Shown: positions 47,149 to 58,220, numbered from the stretch's first letter. The stretch: DNA of 64,000 nt from Carnegiea gigantea (GCA_029747015.1 JAKOGI010001963.1:40001-104000), one strand, 5' to 3'. The notes: a model not told the origin generated them from the letters alone. Numbers and translations: made by a program.

Positions 47149-48727
47149 TATTGGGAAATTATTGACCCCATCATTATGTAATGTAAGGTTTTGATGATAA
47201 CAAACACAAATGGAATATACACTTGAGTGTGTTGATCGAACAGGTTCCAATTCTGTTTGGAAAACTTTGAAATTGCTTGATTAACCATTGTCGAGAACAG
47301 GTCTTAAGAACAGGTCCTCAGAACAGCTGAATGGCAAAGAACTTAAAGCACATCAAAGACATGGAGTACTCAAGGAACAGCTCAGAAAACAGTTCTAAGT
47401 AACATCGTCGCAACAGGTCTTAAGAACAGTTCCTCAGAACAGCTGAATGGAAAAGAACTTAAAGCGCATCAGAGACATGAAGAACTCCAGGAACAGCTCA
47501 GGAAACAGTTCTGAGTAACACTACAGCATTGAAGTAACAAGTCAAGATCCTATAGATGCTGCCCGGTTGATTCAACAAGAGTCTTGGTCCGTCATAGGTT
47601 TTATTTTCTTAGATTCTTGTTAATATGCCACTTGGAAGAACTCGATTCAACATTTACTTTGAATGATTTTTAAGAACACTATCTCAGATCAGTTCTGAGA
47701 TCAGGGTTCAGACTGTTTTCAAGCCAAAATGATTTTTCACAGATTTTTCAAAAATCTTGGGCTGAAGATTTTTTGAAATTATTTGAGATATATTTTCTGT
47801 TATCATTAAACCCAGGATAAGTTAATTTTTGGCTTTGAGAATATATTGTGGAGATTTTGAGTCTAGCTTTTAAGGGAAATCTTTTACAAAATAAATCAAA
47901 CTCTTATTTTTGGAATATAAGATAGAAAATTTCAGGATTTGGCAACTGAAAATATTAGTCACTTTCCATAATCCTTTTAGGAGCAAAAAGATCTTGTACT
48001 TGTGGATCAAGCACACAAAAAAGATCTTGTTGCCCTCTACTATTTAAGGAGCTTCTCCACCTCCATATTGAAAATCATCACACACGGTTTTACACACGGT
48101 TTTCATAAATATTGTGAGAAAGTTTTTACACGGTTTTTCTAGGGATTTAACTTACAAATCATATTTTCAGAAAAACCTTCAAAATGTGTGTGAATATTGA
48201 GTTATCTTCCTTGGCATACTAGGAGCAAAAATTGTACCTTACATTCACTTAGTTAGAAGCACAAAAGTAAGGTGTTTTTATTCTCTTCTTTCATCAAAGT
48301 GAGAGTTGAGTGTGTCCAAGCCTAGGGAGGCTTTGGACATGTGTAATTCATCTTGGGGAGACGATTACGTAATTGTGTCCAAGTCTGGGAGACTAGGACG
48401 TGGTGTGTAACTAGTCTAAAGGTAGACAGTTACGTGTGTTGCAATTGTAACAGAGAAGGTTACCTTTGTAACGTGTTTAGCCCGTTTAGTAGAAGTGTGT
48501 AAAAATCCTAATGGGGTAGGTCGTGGTTTTCGCCTCGATTGGGTTCGAGGTGTTTCCACGTAAAAATCTTGTGTTCTCATTTTTTACTTATTTTCGCTGT
48601 TTTACACCTTCTGTGCACGTTACAAACAGTCCATCCAAACAAGTTCCAAGGCTGTTCCCAGAAACTGTGAAAATCTGCCAACACAATTCACCCCCCCTCT
48701 TGTGTCAGTGTACTCTCAATTCTAACA
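47149..48727 (+). repeat. 3' LTR of the SIRE element
   Basis: Starts TATTGGGAAATT (first bases mutated from TG), ends TTCTAACA, followed by GTAAT. Nearly identical to 38475-40053, including the duplicated block of about 115 bp (units from 47298 and 47414). Confidence 0.95.
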
Positions 48728-48732
48728 GTAAT

Positions 48733-49860
48733 TTACTTTCATGATATATTTTTTTCACAATTTACACATTAAATACCAACGATTATGCATATACATCTAA
48801 AAGTTATATTATACACCTTTTTAATAATATAACAACTCTTGATATTTATCCTTATATCTTCCTACAATTCCTTATATCTTTTTACAATTTCTTACATTTT
48901 TTACTATTTTTTACATATTATTACTATTTCTTTATAGTTCTTACAGCTTCTTTGCAGTTCTTATAGCTTCTTACAACTTCTTACAGCTCCTTACCTTTTC
49001 ATACAGCTTACAACAATATTTTATCATGGCAAAAGGCCCGCCTCCTAAAGTCCCATGAAATGAGTGTTTGTTCTTGATAACTCACCAAGATCTTAAGGTT
49101 CTGCAGTTACATTATTAATCAAATTGGATTTTGATTTGTTAGTATATATTGAACCCTTCTAGAATTTCATTGATTTCACTATTCGCCACCCACCATTTTT
49201 CATTTTTTAAAATCCAATTTCCTCACAACCTCTTCCAAAGGTACAACATCAAAACCTTCTAGTTTGATTAGATTCATTTGTTAATATATCCCTTCATATC
49301 GTACATTCTTTCTTTCTTCATCATCATCATCACTTAATATTCCTTGTTGGTCCACCGCTACTTCCATAATCTTGTTTAGTTCTTCTAAATTTTAGTTTTT
49401 ATCAATTATAATTCTTAACTCCTCTAGATTGCACAAGCTGGACTCCATTATCTTTTTTTTTCCTTCCTCTTTTTCTAGTTTTGCTTCCTATTCTTCAAAT
49501 GACTATTCCACCCCCTTTTTAGTCTTTATCTCTTGCAAAGGAAATAGATTTTGGAGGGGAGTTGGCAAGGATATATATATATGCTAAAAGGAATACTAAT
49601 GCCTATATCAAACTTGCTACTATGTTTGATGCATTCATTAAAGAATGATGGATCAATGAAAGTTTGTTCTTCTCCTATTTAACTCCGGTTTGATTTTATT
49701 TGATTTTCAATTTCAATTCCAATTTCAATTTTAATTCTAAATCTATATTGCTGATATAGTTTAATTGGTGTGATAATAGAGTAGATTTATCTGGAGTGTG
49801 GACTATATATGAGTAATTTGGAGCAGGACAAGTAAATGGTGATTCAAGCATAAACATATT
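48733..49860 (-). pseudogene. Pararetroviral remnant: N-terminal coiled-coil part
   Basis: A long minus-strand frame with scattered stops runs from about 49850 to 49180. It reads SPFTCPAPNYSYIVHTPDKS, then EEGKKKIMESSLCNLEELRI, NLEELNKIMEVAVDQQGIL, an Asp/Glu run, and LIKLEGFDVVPLEEVVRKLD. From about 49100 to 48840 it passes KILVSYQEQ (also found at 36710) into a tandem, Lys/Glu-rich repeat (..YKEL.EVVRSCKKL..). The strand and the shared KILVSxQEQ segment tie it to the remains at 34505-36650. I take it as the upstream part of the same viral polyprotein, now separated by SIRE. The family assignment rests mainly on the protease remnant. Confidence 0.45.
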
Positions 49861-50985
49861 TTATTTGTTTGTTTATTTATTTATTTTTAATTTAGTTATA
49901 TGGCTCTAGTGCCAGCTTAATGTGAAGAGCACATCATATGCCCAAATCAAAAATTTTCGAAAGTAAATTTTTAAGAAAATAGTTAAAATATGCAAAGATA
50001 AAAAAAAATTAGGATACTCAACATAACTCAAGAGGTTTAGTTTGGTCAAATTTGGTCCTGAAAATTATTTACTAAAGTGTGCCAGACCAAGAATTATTTC
50101 CTTAAAATAGTGGATTCTAAAATTTGTTTGCCCTAACCTCGATGGATGAAAAATAATTTTTTCCCACATATCATTACCTATCCAAACTTATTAAGCTTGA
50201 CTAGATAATAATTCTATGGCATTTATAATGTGAGTGTCAACTAGCATAGTTGGTAAGGTTTTTGGAACTTGTGGCTAAAAGCTTGGTTATGAATTTTGTC
50301 TATATCATCATTTGCATCTCATACGTACAAAAAACTAAAAGCATTTATAATTGCATATTCATAATCAAATACCAGAACAAAACTGTAAAATATATGCTTT
50401 TCTTTAAATTATGAGGCATTTATATACCAATAGTAAAAATAGCCAGTGAATTATGCCACATGTACTCGATCATGATTGTAACCATACTAGCACTTATAAT
50501 GTCGGTGTCATCTCGCATAGTTGGTAAAAATGTACTTATCTTTGCAAGCATCAAAACTGTTTGTTCCTTAATGAGGAAACTTGTCTTCTGATCTGCCTTT
50601 CATATACTTCTAACCCATTTTTATCTTTTTAGTTCACAATTATCTTTATCGCAAAATAATCCTCCTAAGAGGTCATTAAATACACTGTTGATCAATAGTT
50701 CTATCTCATTTTAGGCAGACTAAAATAATATTCCCTAGTATTTAACCTTCTTCAATAGTGTGTTTTTTGCATTTAGAAGATAAAAGTGAGATGGAAAGAA
50801 TATTACAAATCCAAAGTAGATATTTAAATGTAGTATAAAACTAACCAGACACTAATAATCAATCCTCTGTTTTTCATACCTCACAGTTCATTGGCGTAAG
50901 AACAAACCATCTTATACCATGCATAGCAATGATTTAACCATTCCTGAACATGCTACACTCGTCATTTACAGAAGAATTAAGCCTT
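49861..50985. other. AT-rich spacer with two short SINE-like repeats
   Basis: No coding frame. A 38-bp phrase (GCATTTATAATGTGAGTGTCA then ACTAGCATAGTTGGTAA) at 50219-50256 recurs at 50490-50527 with few changes. TAGCATAGTTGG fits the tRNA A-box, so these may be heads of decayed tRNA-derived SINEs. No clear B-box remains. Confidence 0.4.
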
Positions 50986-50990
50986 TGTAT

Positions 50991-51994
50991 TGTTAGAAAT
51001 TTTAGATTCGAGAATGGGTTCAAAGCATGCCCAAATCACTCTTATGGTTAGCTCTCTTAAAGCTCACATTGAGTTTTTAATATGTTTTGATGAAAGATAA
51101 AAAGAGATTAAAATAAATTGACATATTTATCATGCTATATTTGTTTTATCTTGAGATTATAATGCTGATTATAATTGATAAAATTATGATTGATAATATC
51201 CTTTTTGGTTATGGTGGTTTCCTTATTATTAGGGATCCTTATGTGGTAAATATTTTCTTTCAAGATTTAAATCCTTGATATTTGCCTTGATTATGGAAAG
51301 GGCTACAAATCATCTCAAAGAAAATCTCAATTAGCTAAAAATGGAAGTAGCCATTGAAAAGTCTTCATCAGCTCAAAATATGGAAGTGGCAGTTGAAAGA
51401 ATCTCAAATCAAGCCCAAATTAGCCTTCTAGCCGTTGGTTACTGAGATTGCCAATATTTCAAGAACACTAAACTGCAATCCAAGGCACTGAACTGAAGCT
51501 AGAATCCAAGATGTGCCTAATAGCTAGTTTCCAACAAATCCTCTAAGTTTCTATTATAAATATAGAGCTAAATCATACAGACACAAGAAAGAGAGCAGAA
51601 GCAATTGCCATACTCAATACTCACTTGTATACTTTGCGCTTTAACTTGCTTTACATTTATTCAAGTTATATTATTCAAATTGTAAGTAGGGTGGGATTAT
51701 AGAGTTGAAGGGTCAACTCTACCAATGACTTGTTAAAGGGTCAACTTGTAACTTGGAACTTAAAGTAAGTGTACTCTAGAGTTGTACAATCCCTCCTAAT
51801 AAAATTGGGTTAATCATAGAGTTAGGGAACTCTAGGCAGGACTAAGCCTTGTTGAGGCTAACCTCATTAAAAATTACTCGTATCTTATTTACATTTACTT
51901 TCCACATTTCTATTTTGATTATTTTGAGACTTTGATTATCACCCTATTCACACCTCCCTCTAAGGTGATTTAGCTAGCCAAAATCGGGCTAACA
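50991..51994 (+). repeat. Probable solo LTR (Ty1/copia type)
   Basis: Begins TGTTAG and ends CTAACA, a perfect 6-bp terminal inverted repeat of LTR type. It has a TATA box (TATAAATATA, about 51553) and a 3' part resembling copia R-U5 (CACCTCCCTCTAAGGTG near 51950). No primer site, gag or partner LTR follows, so it is probably the product of LTR-LTR recombination. Flanking 5-mers (tgtat / cttat) do not match well. Confidence 0.65.
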
Positions 51995-52402
51995 CTTATG
52001 AAGGCTTATTTCGTCCCTTTCATTAATGTGTAACTAGGGAATCCACAAATTAACCTTTGGGATGTGACAAAACCCTTTACTTGAACCATTTGCACTCATG
52101 GTTCAAGCTAGCAGCATACCAACGGAGAATTATAATTAAAAAAGATGACGAAGAGACTCAACACCATAATCCTTTGAGAGAAGGTTTATCGCTATCCTTA
52201 GTTATGGTCCCCCCCCCCAAAAAAAAATCGAATATGTCTCCCTTGTCCGGATGATTTGTAGTGGTACCAATAGACACTTGTCCGGATGATTTGTAGTGGT
52301 ACCAATAGACAACGTGGTGGTTATGGCATGTTTATCCAAATGTCTCTTCCCAAGAAACATTTCTTTTAACCATCGTTTAATCCATAATCATATTAGAAAA
52401 TA
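51995..52402. repeat. Spacer with a 35-bp tandem duplication
   Basis: CTTGTCCGGATGATTTGTAG followed by TGGTACCAATAGACA occurs at 52242-52276 and again, identically, at 52277-52311. Nothing else is recognised. A 65-codon frame at 52057 has no support. Confidence 0.85.
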
Positions 52403-52587
52403 CTCCCTCCATCCCTAAAATTTGTACTATCAAGGGATTGCAAGTTTTTCATAGGTTGTATTATTTAATGAGTTATTTTCTATTTATTTTAGATGAAAGA
52501 AGATTTTTAATACTAATAATAGTAAGAAGAGGTTTTATTTTCGGAACTTGCCAAAGAAAATAAATAAATATTTTAAAACAGAGGAAG
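52403..52587. mobile_element. Stowaway MITE
   Basis: Left end CTCCCTCCATCCCTAAAAT and right end ATTTTAAAACAGAGGAAG form the typical Stowaway (Tc1/mariner) terminal repeats, flanked by TA on both sides (52401-52402 and 52588-52589). Length 185 bp, non-coding. Confidence 0.9.
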
Positions 52588-52591
52588 TATG

Positions 52592-52593
<2 letters not shown>

Positions 52594-52668
<75 letters not shown>

Positions 52669-52720
52669 TTAATATATATATATAGATACATATGTATGTA
52701 TATATATGTGTGTGTATATG

Positions 52721-52759
<39 letters not shown>

Positions 52760-52762
52760 ATG
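52594..52762. repeat. TA/TG microsatellite
   Basis: (TA)n followed by a (TG)n run next to the Stowaway right end. The frames here are repeat translations. Confidence 0.95.
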
Positions 52763-53002
52763 TATTGGAATGTTGCAATATTTTAAAATGGAGTTGTCGA
52801 TCCCTTCGCTCAGGCTTTTCCAAACTGAATTTGCAAACTGTTGCATTTTACCAATTTGAGAAATAGACGTGTTCAAGTGCAGCTTTCACTAATTCCAGTC
52901 AATTGGTTGATAATTTCTTCCTTCAGTTTCCTACTTTATGATGCAGATATTGAGAAATTTCGTTGCTCCAGTTCAACAGAGTCCCTGGTTAACAAATCCA
53001 GT
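52763..53002. other. Spacer without recognised feature
   Basis: About 240 bp of unique-looking sequence up to the copia LTR. No gene seen. Confidence 0.5.
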
Positions 53003-53309
53003 TGTTAGAATGCATAAGAAAGTGGCCTTACCACTCAAAAGCTCAAGTTGTTAACAATGTATTTTGTTATGGTAAATTAAATTGTACTCCTATTATGTTT
53101 AGGAAAGCAAATTATATGCGTGTCATGATTAGAAAACTTAGATGGTTTAGGATTGGGAAGGATTAGGAATTGTTTTTCATCTAGGAACTCCAAGGTAGCC
53201 GTGGGAAGCCAACTACAAACCCAGGCAAGCATATGTATAAAAACGCAGCCTATGTGATTGATGAATAAGAGAGGAACTTCTTTACTTGTTTACATCAATT
53301 CTCTCATCA
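53003..53309 (+). repeat. 5' LTR of copia element 4
   Basis: Starts TGTTAGAATGC and ends CTCTCATCA directly before the primer site. The matching 3' LTR is outside the window, so this end is inferred from its TG..CA form and position. Confidence 0.75.
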
Positions 53310-53321
53310 TGGTATCAGAGC
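53310..53321 (+). promoter_or_regulatory. Primer-binding site of copia element 4 (tRNA-iMet)
   Basis: TGGTATCAGAGC immediately after CTCTCATCA. Confidence 0.93.
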
Positions 53322-53341
53322 ACTAGGTTTACAATTCAGTC

Positions 53342-54376
53342 ATGTCAAAAAAATTTGTGATCGATAATACCTCACCCTACTTTGTTCACCCATCAGAAGG
53401 GTCGGGAATCTTAATCACAGCGGTGATCTTTAATGGCGAAAATTACAATCTTTGGGAAAAGGCCATCACTACGGCACTTAGGTCCAAGAACAAGCTTGGA
53501 TTCGTGAATGGCACTATCAAATTGAATGATGGTGCAGACCAATCCGAAAGAGATGCCTGGGAGATGGTAAACTCAACCATATGTTCTTGGCTACTAAACG
53601 TGATTGATCCTAAAATCCGCCCATCAATCGCTTATGCTAATATAGCCAAGATCATGTGGGATGATTTGAAGAAAAGGTATGGGACTTCCGACATACCTAA
53701 AAAGCATGATTTAAAGGCCAAGACTGCAAATTGCAAACAGGGAAGCGGAATGTCTGTTGTAGAGTATTACTCTAAACTTGTAGGACTCTGGAACGAATTG
53801 GACAGTATCATCACACACCATCGCTACACCTGTGGCAATTGCAAGTGTGAGATCAGGCAGAAGCTAGTACGCGACACCGAGGAAGAAAAAACTCATCAGT
53901 TCCTGATGGGGTTGAATGATGAGAAATTTGGCTCTCTTCGAGGTCATATCTTGGCCATGGATCCTCTACCTGGTCTCGAACGAATGTTCAATCTCGTACG
54001 TCAAGAAGAGAGCCACAAGCTGGTTATGAGAGGGCGTGGAGATGAGACCGAAGCTGTCGCCTTTGCTGTGAGCAGTAAGCCACCAGGAAGAGGAGTCGAG
54101 AGAGTATCCTGTAACCACTACGGAAAGCTTGGCCATGAAGAGTCTCAATGCTTCGAGCTCATTGGTTACCCAGCCGACTGGGGAAACCGGGGTCGAGGCA
54201 GAGGAGGTCGAGGAGGCTGTAATGGAAGAGGTGGACGAGCAAGCTCAGGCAGAGGACACGAGGGAGGCAGAGAAGGAGCGCACGCTGCATTAGCCGAGTC
54301 CTCCTCTGATGTTGTCTTTCCCAACAGCGAGCCAACGTCAGTAGCAGTCCCCGAATTCACTCGAGAGCAAATTTAG
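53342..54376 (+). CDS. copia element 4 gag (344 codons)
   Basis: Start at 53342 (MSKKFVIDNTSPYFVHPSEG), 21 bases after the primer site. It has the gag N-terminal motif (FNGENYNLWEKAITTALRSK), a UBN2-type body (IWDDLKKRYG-like at residues ~115-125, VVEYYSKLVGLWNELDS), and a zinc knuckle of which one Cys is lost (CNHYGKLGHEESQCFELIGYP; Tyr at the second Cys). The C-terminus is Gly/Arg-rich (GRGRGGRGG). The TAG at 54374 lies where the family continues into protease, so gag and pol, normally one frame in this group, are separated here. Gag would assemble the particle. Confidence 0.88.
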   Translation: MSKKFVIDNTSPYFVHPSEGSGILITAVIFNGENYNLWEKAITTALRSKNKLGFVNGTIKLNDGADQSERDAWEMVNSTICSWLLNVIDPKIRPSIAYANIAKIMWDDLKKRYGTSDIPKKHDLKAKTANCKQGSGMSVVEYYSKLVGLWNELDSIITHHRYTCGNCKCEIRQKLVRDTEEEKTHQFLMGLNDEKFGSLRGHILAMDPLPGLERMFNLVRQEESHKLVMRGRGDETEAVAFAVSSKPPGRGVERVSCNHYGKLGHEESQCFELIGYPADWGNRGRGRGGRGGCNGRGGRASSGRGHEGGREGAHAALAESSSDVVFPNSEPTSVAVPEFTREQI

Positions 54377-54379
54377 AAA

Positions 54380-54943
54380 TTGCTCACTCTCATAGAAGCC
54401 CCTAAAGCAAGTGAGAATCTTACAGGTAAGCCGTCATGGCTAATCAACAGTGGGGCTTCCACCCACATGACAGGCGAAGCTCAATTGTTGAAAGACGTAA
54501 CACACATATCACCAGTATTAATTGATCTACCGAATGGAGCAACGACTGTGGCCACAAAACAAGGCACCATTGCTTTGGACAACTTAATCTTGAAGAACAC
54601 TTTGCTCGTTCCCTCTTTAAGTTGCAATCTTGTATCGGTGTCTCATATATGCAAGGATTTGAATTGTACAGTGACGTTTAATGATAACTCTTGTATTTTG
54701 CAGGACCGCACTACGAGGATTCCGATTAGTATGGGTGAGCAACGAGGTGGGGTTTACTACTTCAAGAAGCGACAAAAGAAAAATGATCAAGTTAATGTTG
54801 TCAAAACCAGGCAACTATGGCATCAGCGTATGGGACACCCCTCCAAGGAAATCATGTCCTTTTTCAAAGATTTAAATTGTAATGGTAGTTTTGAGTTAAA
54901 TGAAGAAGTGTGTGAAGCTTGTTATCGTGCCAAACAAATTTGA
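54380..54943 (+). pseudogene. copia element 4 protease and gag-pre-integrase segment
   Basis: Continues the gag frame after the TAG (KLLTLIEAPKASENLTGKPS). The protease active-site box reads WLINSGASTHMTG, where the family has DSGAS, so the catalytic Asp is Asn and the protease should be inactive. The gag-pre-integrase zinc region is LWHQRMGHPSKEIMSFF with CEACYRAKQ. The segment ends at a TGA (54941), where the family has Arg, in frame with integrase beyond. Confidence 0.9.
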
Positions 54944-56761
54944 ACTCAGTTTTCTTTAAGTGAGAATAAAGCCGAAACTTTGTTTGAAGTTATTCATTGT
55001 GATATATGGGGACCCTACAAGGTCCCTTCTTCTTGTGGTGCCCATTATTTTCTTAGTGTGGTAGATGACTTTAGTAGGGGTGTGTGGATCTATATGATGA
55101 AAGAAAACAGAGAGGCTGAGCAGCTTCTTAAGAATTTTGTAGTTATGGTGAAAACCCAGTTTGATAAGGTGGTTAAAATTCTTACAAGTAATAACGGGTT
55201 AGAATTCAAATCAGGTGCTATGCAGGAATTCTATGCTCGTCACGGGATGGTACACCAAACAAGTTGTGTGGATACCCCCCAACAGAATGGACGTGTAGAA
55301 CGAAAACATGGACATCTCTTAAATGCGGCTCGTGCCCTAAGATTTCAAGCTAATTTGCCCTTACAATTTTGGGGAGAATGCGTTTTAACTGCGGCTTACT
55401 TGATCAATCGAACACCTAGTCGGCTGTTGCAAGGAAAAACTCCCTATGAGTTGGTTTATAATAAGGTTCCTAGTTATGATCATGTTAAGGTCTTCGGGTG
55501 CTTGTGCTTCGCTAAAAACAATTTTAAGGGACAAGACAAATTCACATCTCGGAGTCGAAAGTATTTATTTGTTGGATATCCCTTTGGAAAGAAAGGGTGG
55601 AGACTGTATGACATAGAAAATCATGTCTTCTTTGTTAGTAGGGATGTTGTTTTCCTTGAAAACCACTTTCCTTTTGCCAGCAACATAGCCTCGGTGGGGC
55701 AACTGGTGCAGCCAACGCCACCCTGGGCTGATGGAGACGCCATTATGCCTTCTAGCCCACCAAGAGAGAATGGGCCGCCTGGGATCATTGAGGGTCTGGG
55801 CGCACGCGGGTGTGAGGCGCACGGGCCTGGGCAGGAGCTGACTACTGGGCCAGAACAACAAGAGGCGTCTGAGTCCAGGGGGAGTGCTGATCACGGGCCT
55901 GAGCAACAGGAGCTTACTGGGCCTGGACTGTCTACGCCTGGATCGCGTGAGCAAGGAAATAGCGCCCAGAACATACTCGGGCCCGAAACTGAACCAAGGC
56001 ACGGTAAGCGGACTAGGAGACCGCCTGCTCATTTGAACGATTACATTTGCTACAGTGCTCAGATCAAAAACCCTGCCTCCACTGCACACTCATATCAAAA
56101 GGAATCTTCAGGTATGTGCTATCCTTTGCATAAATATGTCACTTGCACTAATTTTTCATGTTCCTATCAAAAATTCTTGGCGGCTATTATGAAGGTTCGT
56201 GAACCACATTTTTATCATGAAGCAGTCCAACAAAATGAATGGCGGAAAGCGATGAATGAAGAGCTTTCGGCCCTAGACAAGAATGATACTTGGGACATAG
56301 TGGATCTTCCCATTAGAAAGAAACCCATTGGTTCTAAGTGGGTTTATCGTGTGAAGTACAATTCCAATGGTACTATTCAACGCTACAAGGCTCATCTAGT
56401 AATTCGGGGAGATCATCAAATAGAAGGTATTGATTACAATGAAACTTTGGCCCCTGTAGCTAAATTAACTAGTGTACGATGCTTTCTTTCAGTAGCTATT
56501 GCAAAAGGATGGGAGTTACATCAGCTGGATGTTAACAATGCATTCCTACATGGAGATTTGAATGAAGACGTATACATGAAATTGCCACCTGGATATGCAG
56601 CCTCTAGTCCAACCAAGGTTTGTAAGTTAAAGAAGTCATTATATGGGTTGCGCCAAGCACCCCGCCAATGGTTTGCCAAGTTATCCTCGAAGCTTTGTGA
56701 GTACGGGTTCATTAAGTCCTATGCAGATTATTCTTTGTTTACCTATCGGCAAGGTGATATT
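54944..56761 (+). pseudogene. copia element 4 integrase and partial RT
   Basis: In frame with the preceding segment after its TGA. Integrase core: [34 protein letters not shown] (Asn in place of the second catalytic Asp), [17 protein letters not shown] Gly/Pro/Glu-rich linker (about 55690-56010) with repeated GPE motifs follows. The RT N-terminal half is well preserved ([80 protein letters not shown]) and stops at [10 protein letters not shown], a few residues before YVDD, at the array insertion. Confidence 0.92.
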
Positions 56762-58196
56762 TGTTGAGCGGTAAATTTACCTATTTTACGTGCTTCTTTC
56801 ACCCACTTTTAGCTCATATAATAACTTAATTCTTAGGATTTTACCTTGTTTTATTTATGTTTTGTAGAAAATAACTCCAAATCAAGCAAACGTCGCAGAA
56901 AGGGACGAAGATGGGACAAAACGATGAAAATCAGCGAAAACAGACGAAAAACAGCAGTGCACGGCCATCCTGCAGGGAGGCACGACCGTGCACCGGTGGC
57001 CGAAGCCACGCACGGCCAGCACGGCCAGGCGCACGGCCGTGCGTTCTGGCCGTGCGTGGTGGCGCACGGGCGGCCGTGCGTGGTGGCGCACGGGCGGCCG
57101 TGCGTCGGGCCTGCGTTCGCGATATAACCCCTTTTTGCCAGTTTGTTCAGGGGGTTCGTTCGGGGTTTCTCCTTGGGCGATTTTCTAGGTTAGTTTACGT
57201 TAGGTTTATCCAATAAAAACCTTAATAGGAGGATTAGATTAGGATCTCAGTTGTTTGTATTTTGGGATTCTTGCTTGTGGATTTCAAGTTCTTCAATCAA
57301 TTCAAGCATAAGTTTCCCTCTTCCTTTTCTCTATTTATTTCATTGTTCTTGTTTATATTTTGTTAGTTTTAATTCTTGTATTTGATTTGCCTAAGTTTAT
57401 ATGTTTGATTTTCATTGTTGATTCATGTTATCTAGTTGTTTGAATTCGTTTTATTTCATTGCCTTTGTTTCGTTCTTCGTGTTCATGTTCTTATTTGTTA
57501 GTTTAGGTTTTCATTCGTTTTTTATGATTAGTTGTTAGATTTTGTTGGCTTGGATTGTGATTAGCCTCTTGATGGCTAATTAATCTTGTACTAGGCCTAA
57601 TCATGCCCAATCTTTGCCTAGAACATAGAGTTTTCCTTCACACCCGCCAAGTGTTCGATGAAATGCCTGAGAGGGCTTTCATCCATATTTTTGGGCGATT
57701 GACTTATGCTGAGAGGTGAGGTCAATTTGCTAGTGTGGAAGAGGGAATAGCCGAGTTTGGGACACGAAAGTAGTATCCGAATCGAGTTAGGTCCGGGGTT
57801 GCTAGTTTTGTGGTTTAACTCGCCTAACCCCACGAAAGAAGGTGGTTACACGAGTTAGACTAGCTCATGACCCTTGAGAGAGGGCTTGGGCGGTCTTTGA
57901 TGGTACAACCGACCATCTCTTGTTCATGGTGTGGTTCGGGTAGGTTAGGACCTGTCTTGATTAGTTGGTTCATCACTTGCATCACTTGGTGAAATCACAA
58001 CTCCAAGTCGTTTGTTTCTGTATTTGTAGCGTAGTTTAGTTTCCCCTTCTCACCCTTCGATCCTACCTAGCTTGAGACGCTCTAGTGAACTCTGGTAGTT
58101 GGAAACCAAATTCCCTGTGGACGACACCCCAAGTACTCAACGACATACCTTGCACTTGGGGTTTATAAATATTAAAACTCTGTTTTTCTTACAACA
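56762..58196 (+). repeat. LTR 1 of the gypsy-type array
   Basis: 1,435 bp, TGTTGAGCGG..ACAACA. Contains a CG-rich module at 56940-57115 made of GCACGGCCGTGC-type palindromes and a 24-bp tandem duplication (57051-57074 and 57075-57098). Frames in this module (for example 56911-57216) are Arg/Ala/Gly-rich by composition and are not called as genes. Confidence 0.93.
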
Positions 58197-58202
58197 AGTT
58201 TT

Positions 58203-58220
58203 TGGCGCCGTTGCCGGGGA
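58203..58220 (+). promoter_or_regulatory. Primer-binding site, first unit (tRNA-Asp type)
   Basis: TGGCGCCGTTGCCGGGGA, six bases after the LTR end. Repeated at 62565 in the second unit. Confidence 0.92.

Larger units (their letters stand above)
38475..48727 (+). mobile_element. SIRE-type Ty1/copia retrotransposon, RT deleted
   Basis: Long LTRs (38475-40053 and 47149-48727) are flanked by a perfect GTAAT target-site duplication (38470-38474 and 48728-48732). The element has an iMet primer site, a long gag with coiled-coil region, protease-integrase, RNase H, a downstream extra ORF, and three AAAAGGGGGAA polypurine-like repeats before the 3' LTR. These traits define the SIRE/Maximus lineage. 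The LTRs are very alike, so insertion is fairly recent. The RT domain is missing, so the copy is non-autonomous. It interrupts the pararetroviral remnant. Confidence 0.95.
53003..56761 (+). mobile_element. Ty1/copia retrotransposon 4, cut off by the gypsy-type array
   Basis: A 5' LTR of 307 bp, an iMet primer site, gag and pol in Ty1/copia order. The element stops at 56761, inside RT, where a gypsy-type LTR begins. The remaining RT, RNase H and 3' LTR are not in the window. They would be expected beyond the array, after a copy of ATATT. The frames are nearly open, with only a few nonsense codons, so this is one of the less decayed elements here. Confidence 0.9.

Noticed and set aside
50219..50290. 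tRNA gene
   Set aside because: Only an A-box-like stretch is present. No cloverleaf or B-box can be drawn.
56846..57216. Arg/Ala/Gly-rich frames in the array LTR (also at 61216-61586)
   Set aside because: They come from the CG-rich palindromic repeats. The frames overlap on both strands and lie inside an LTR.
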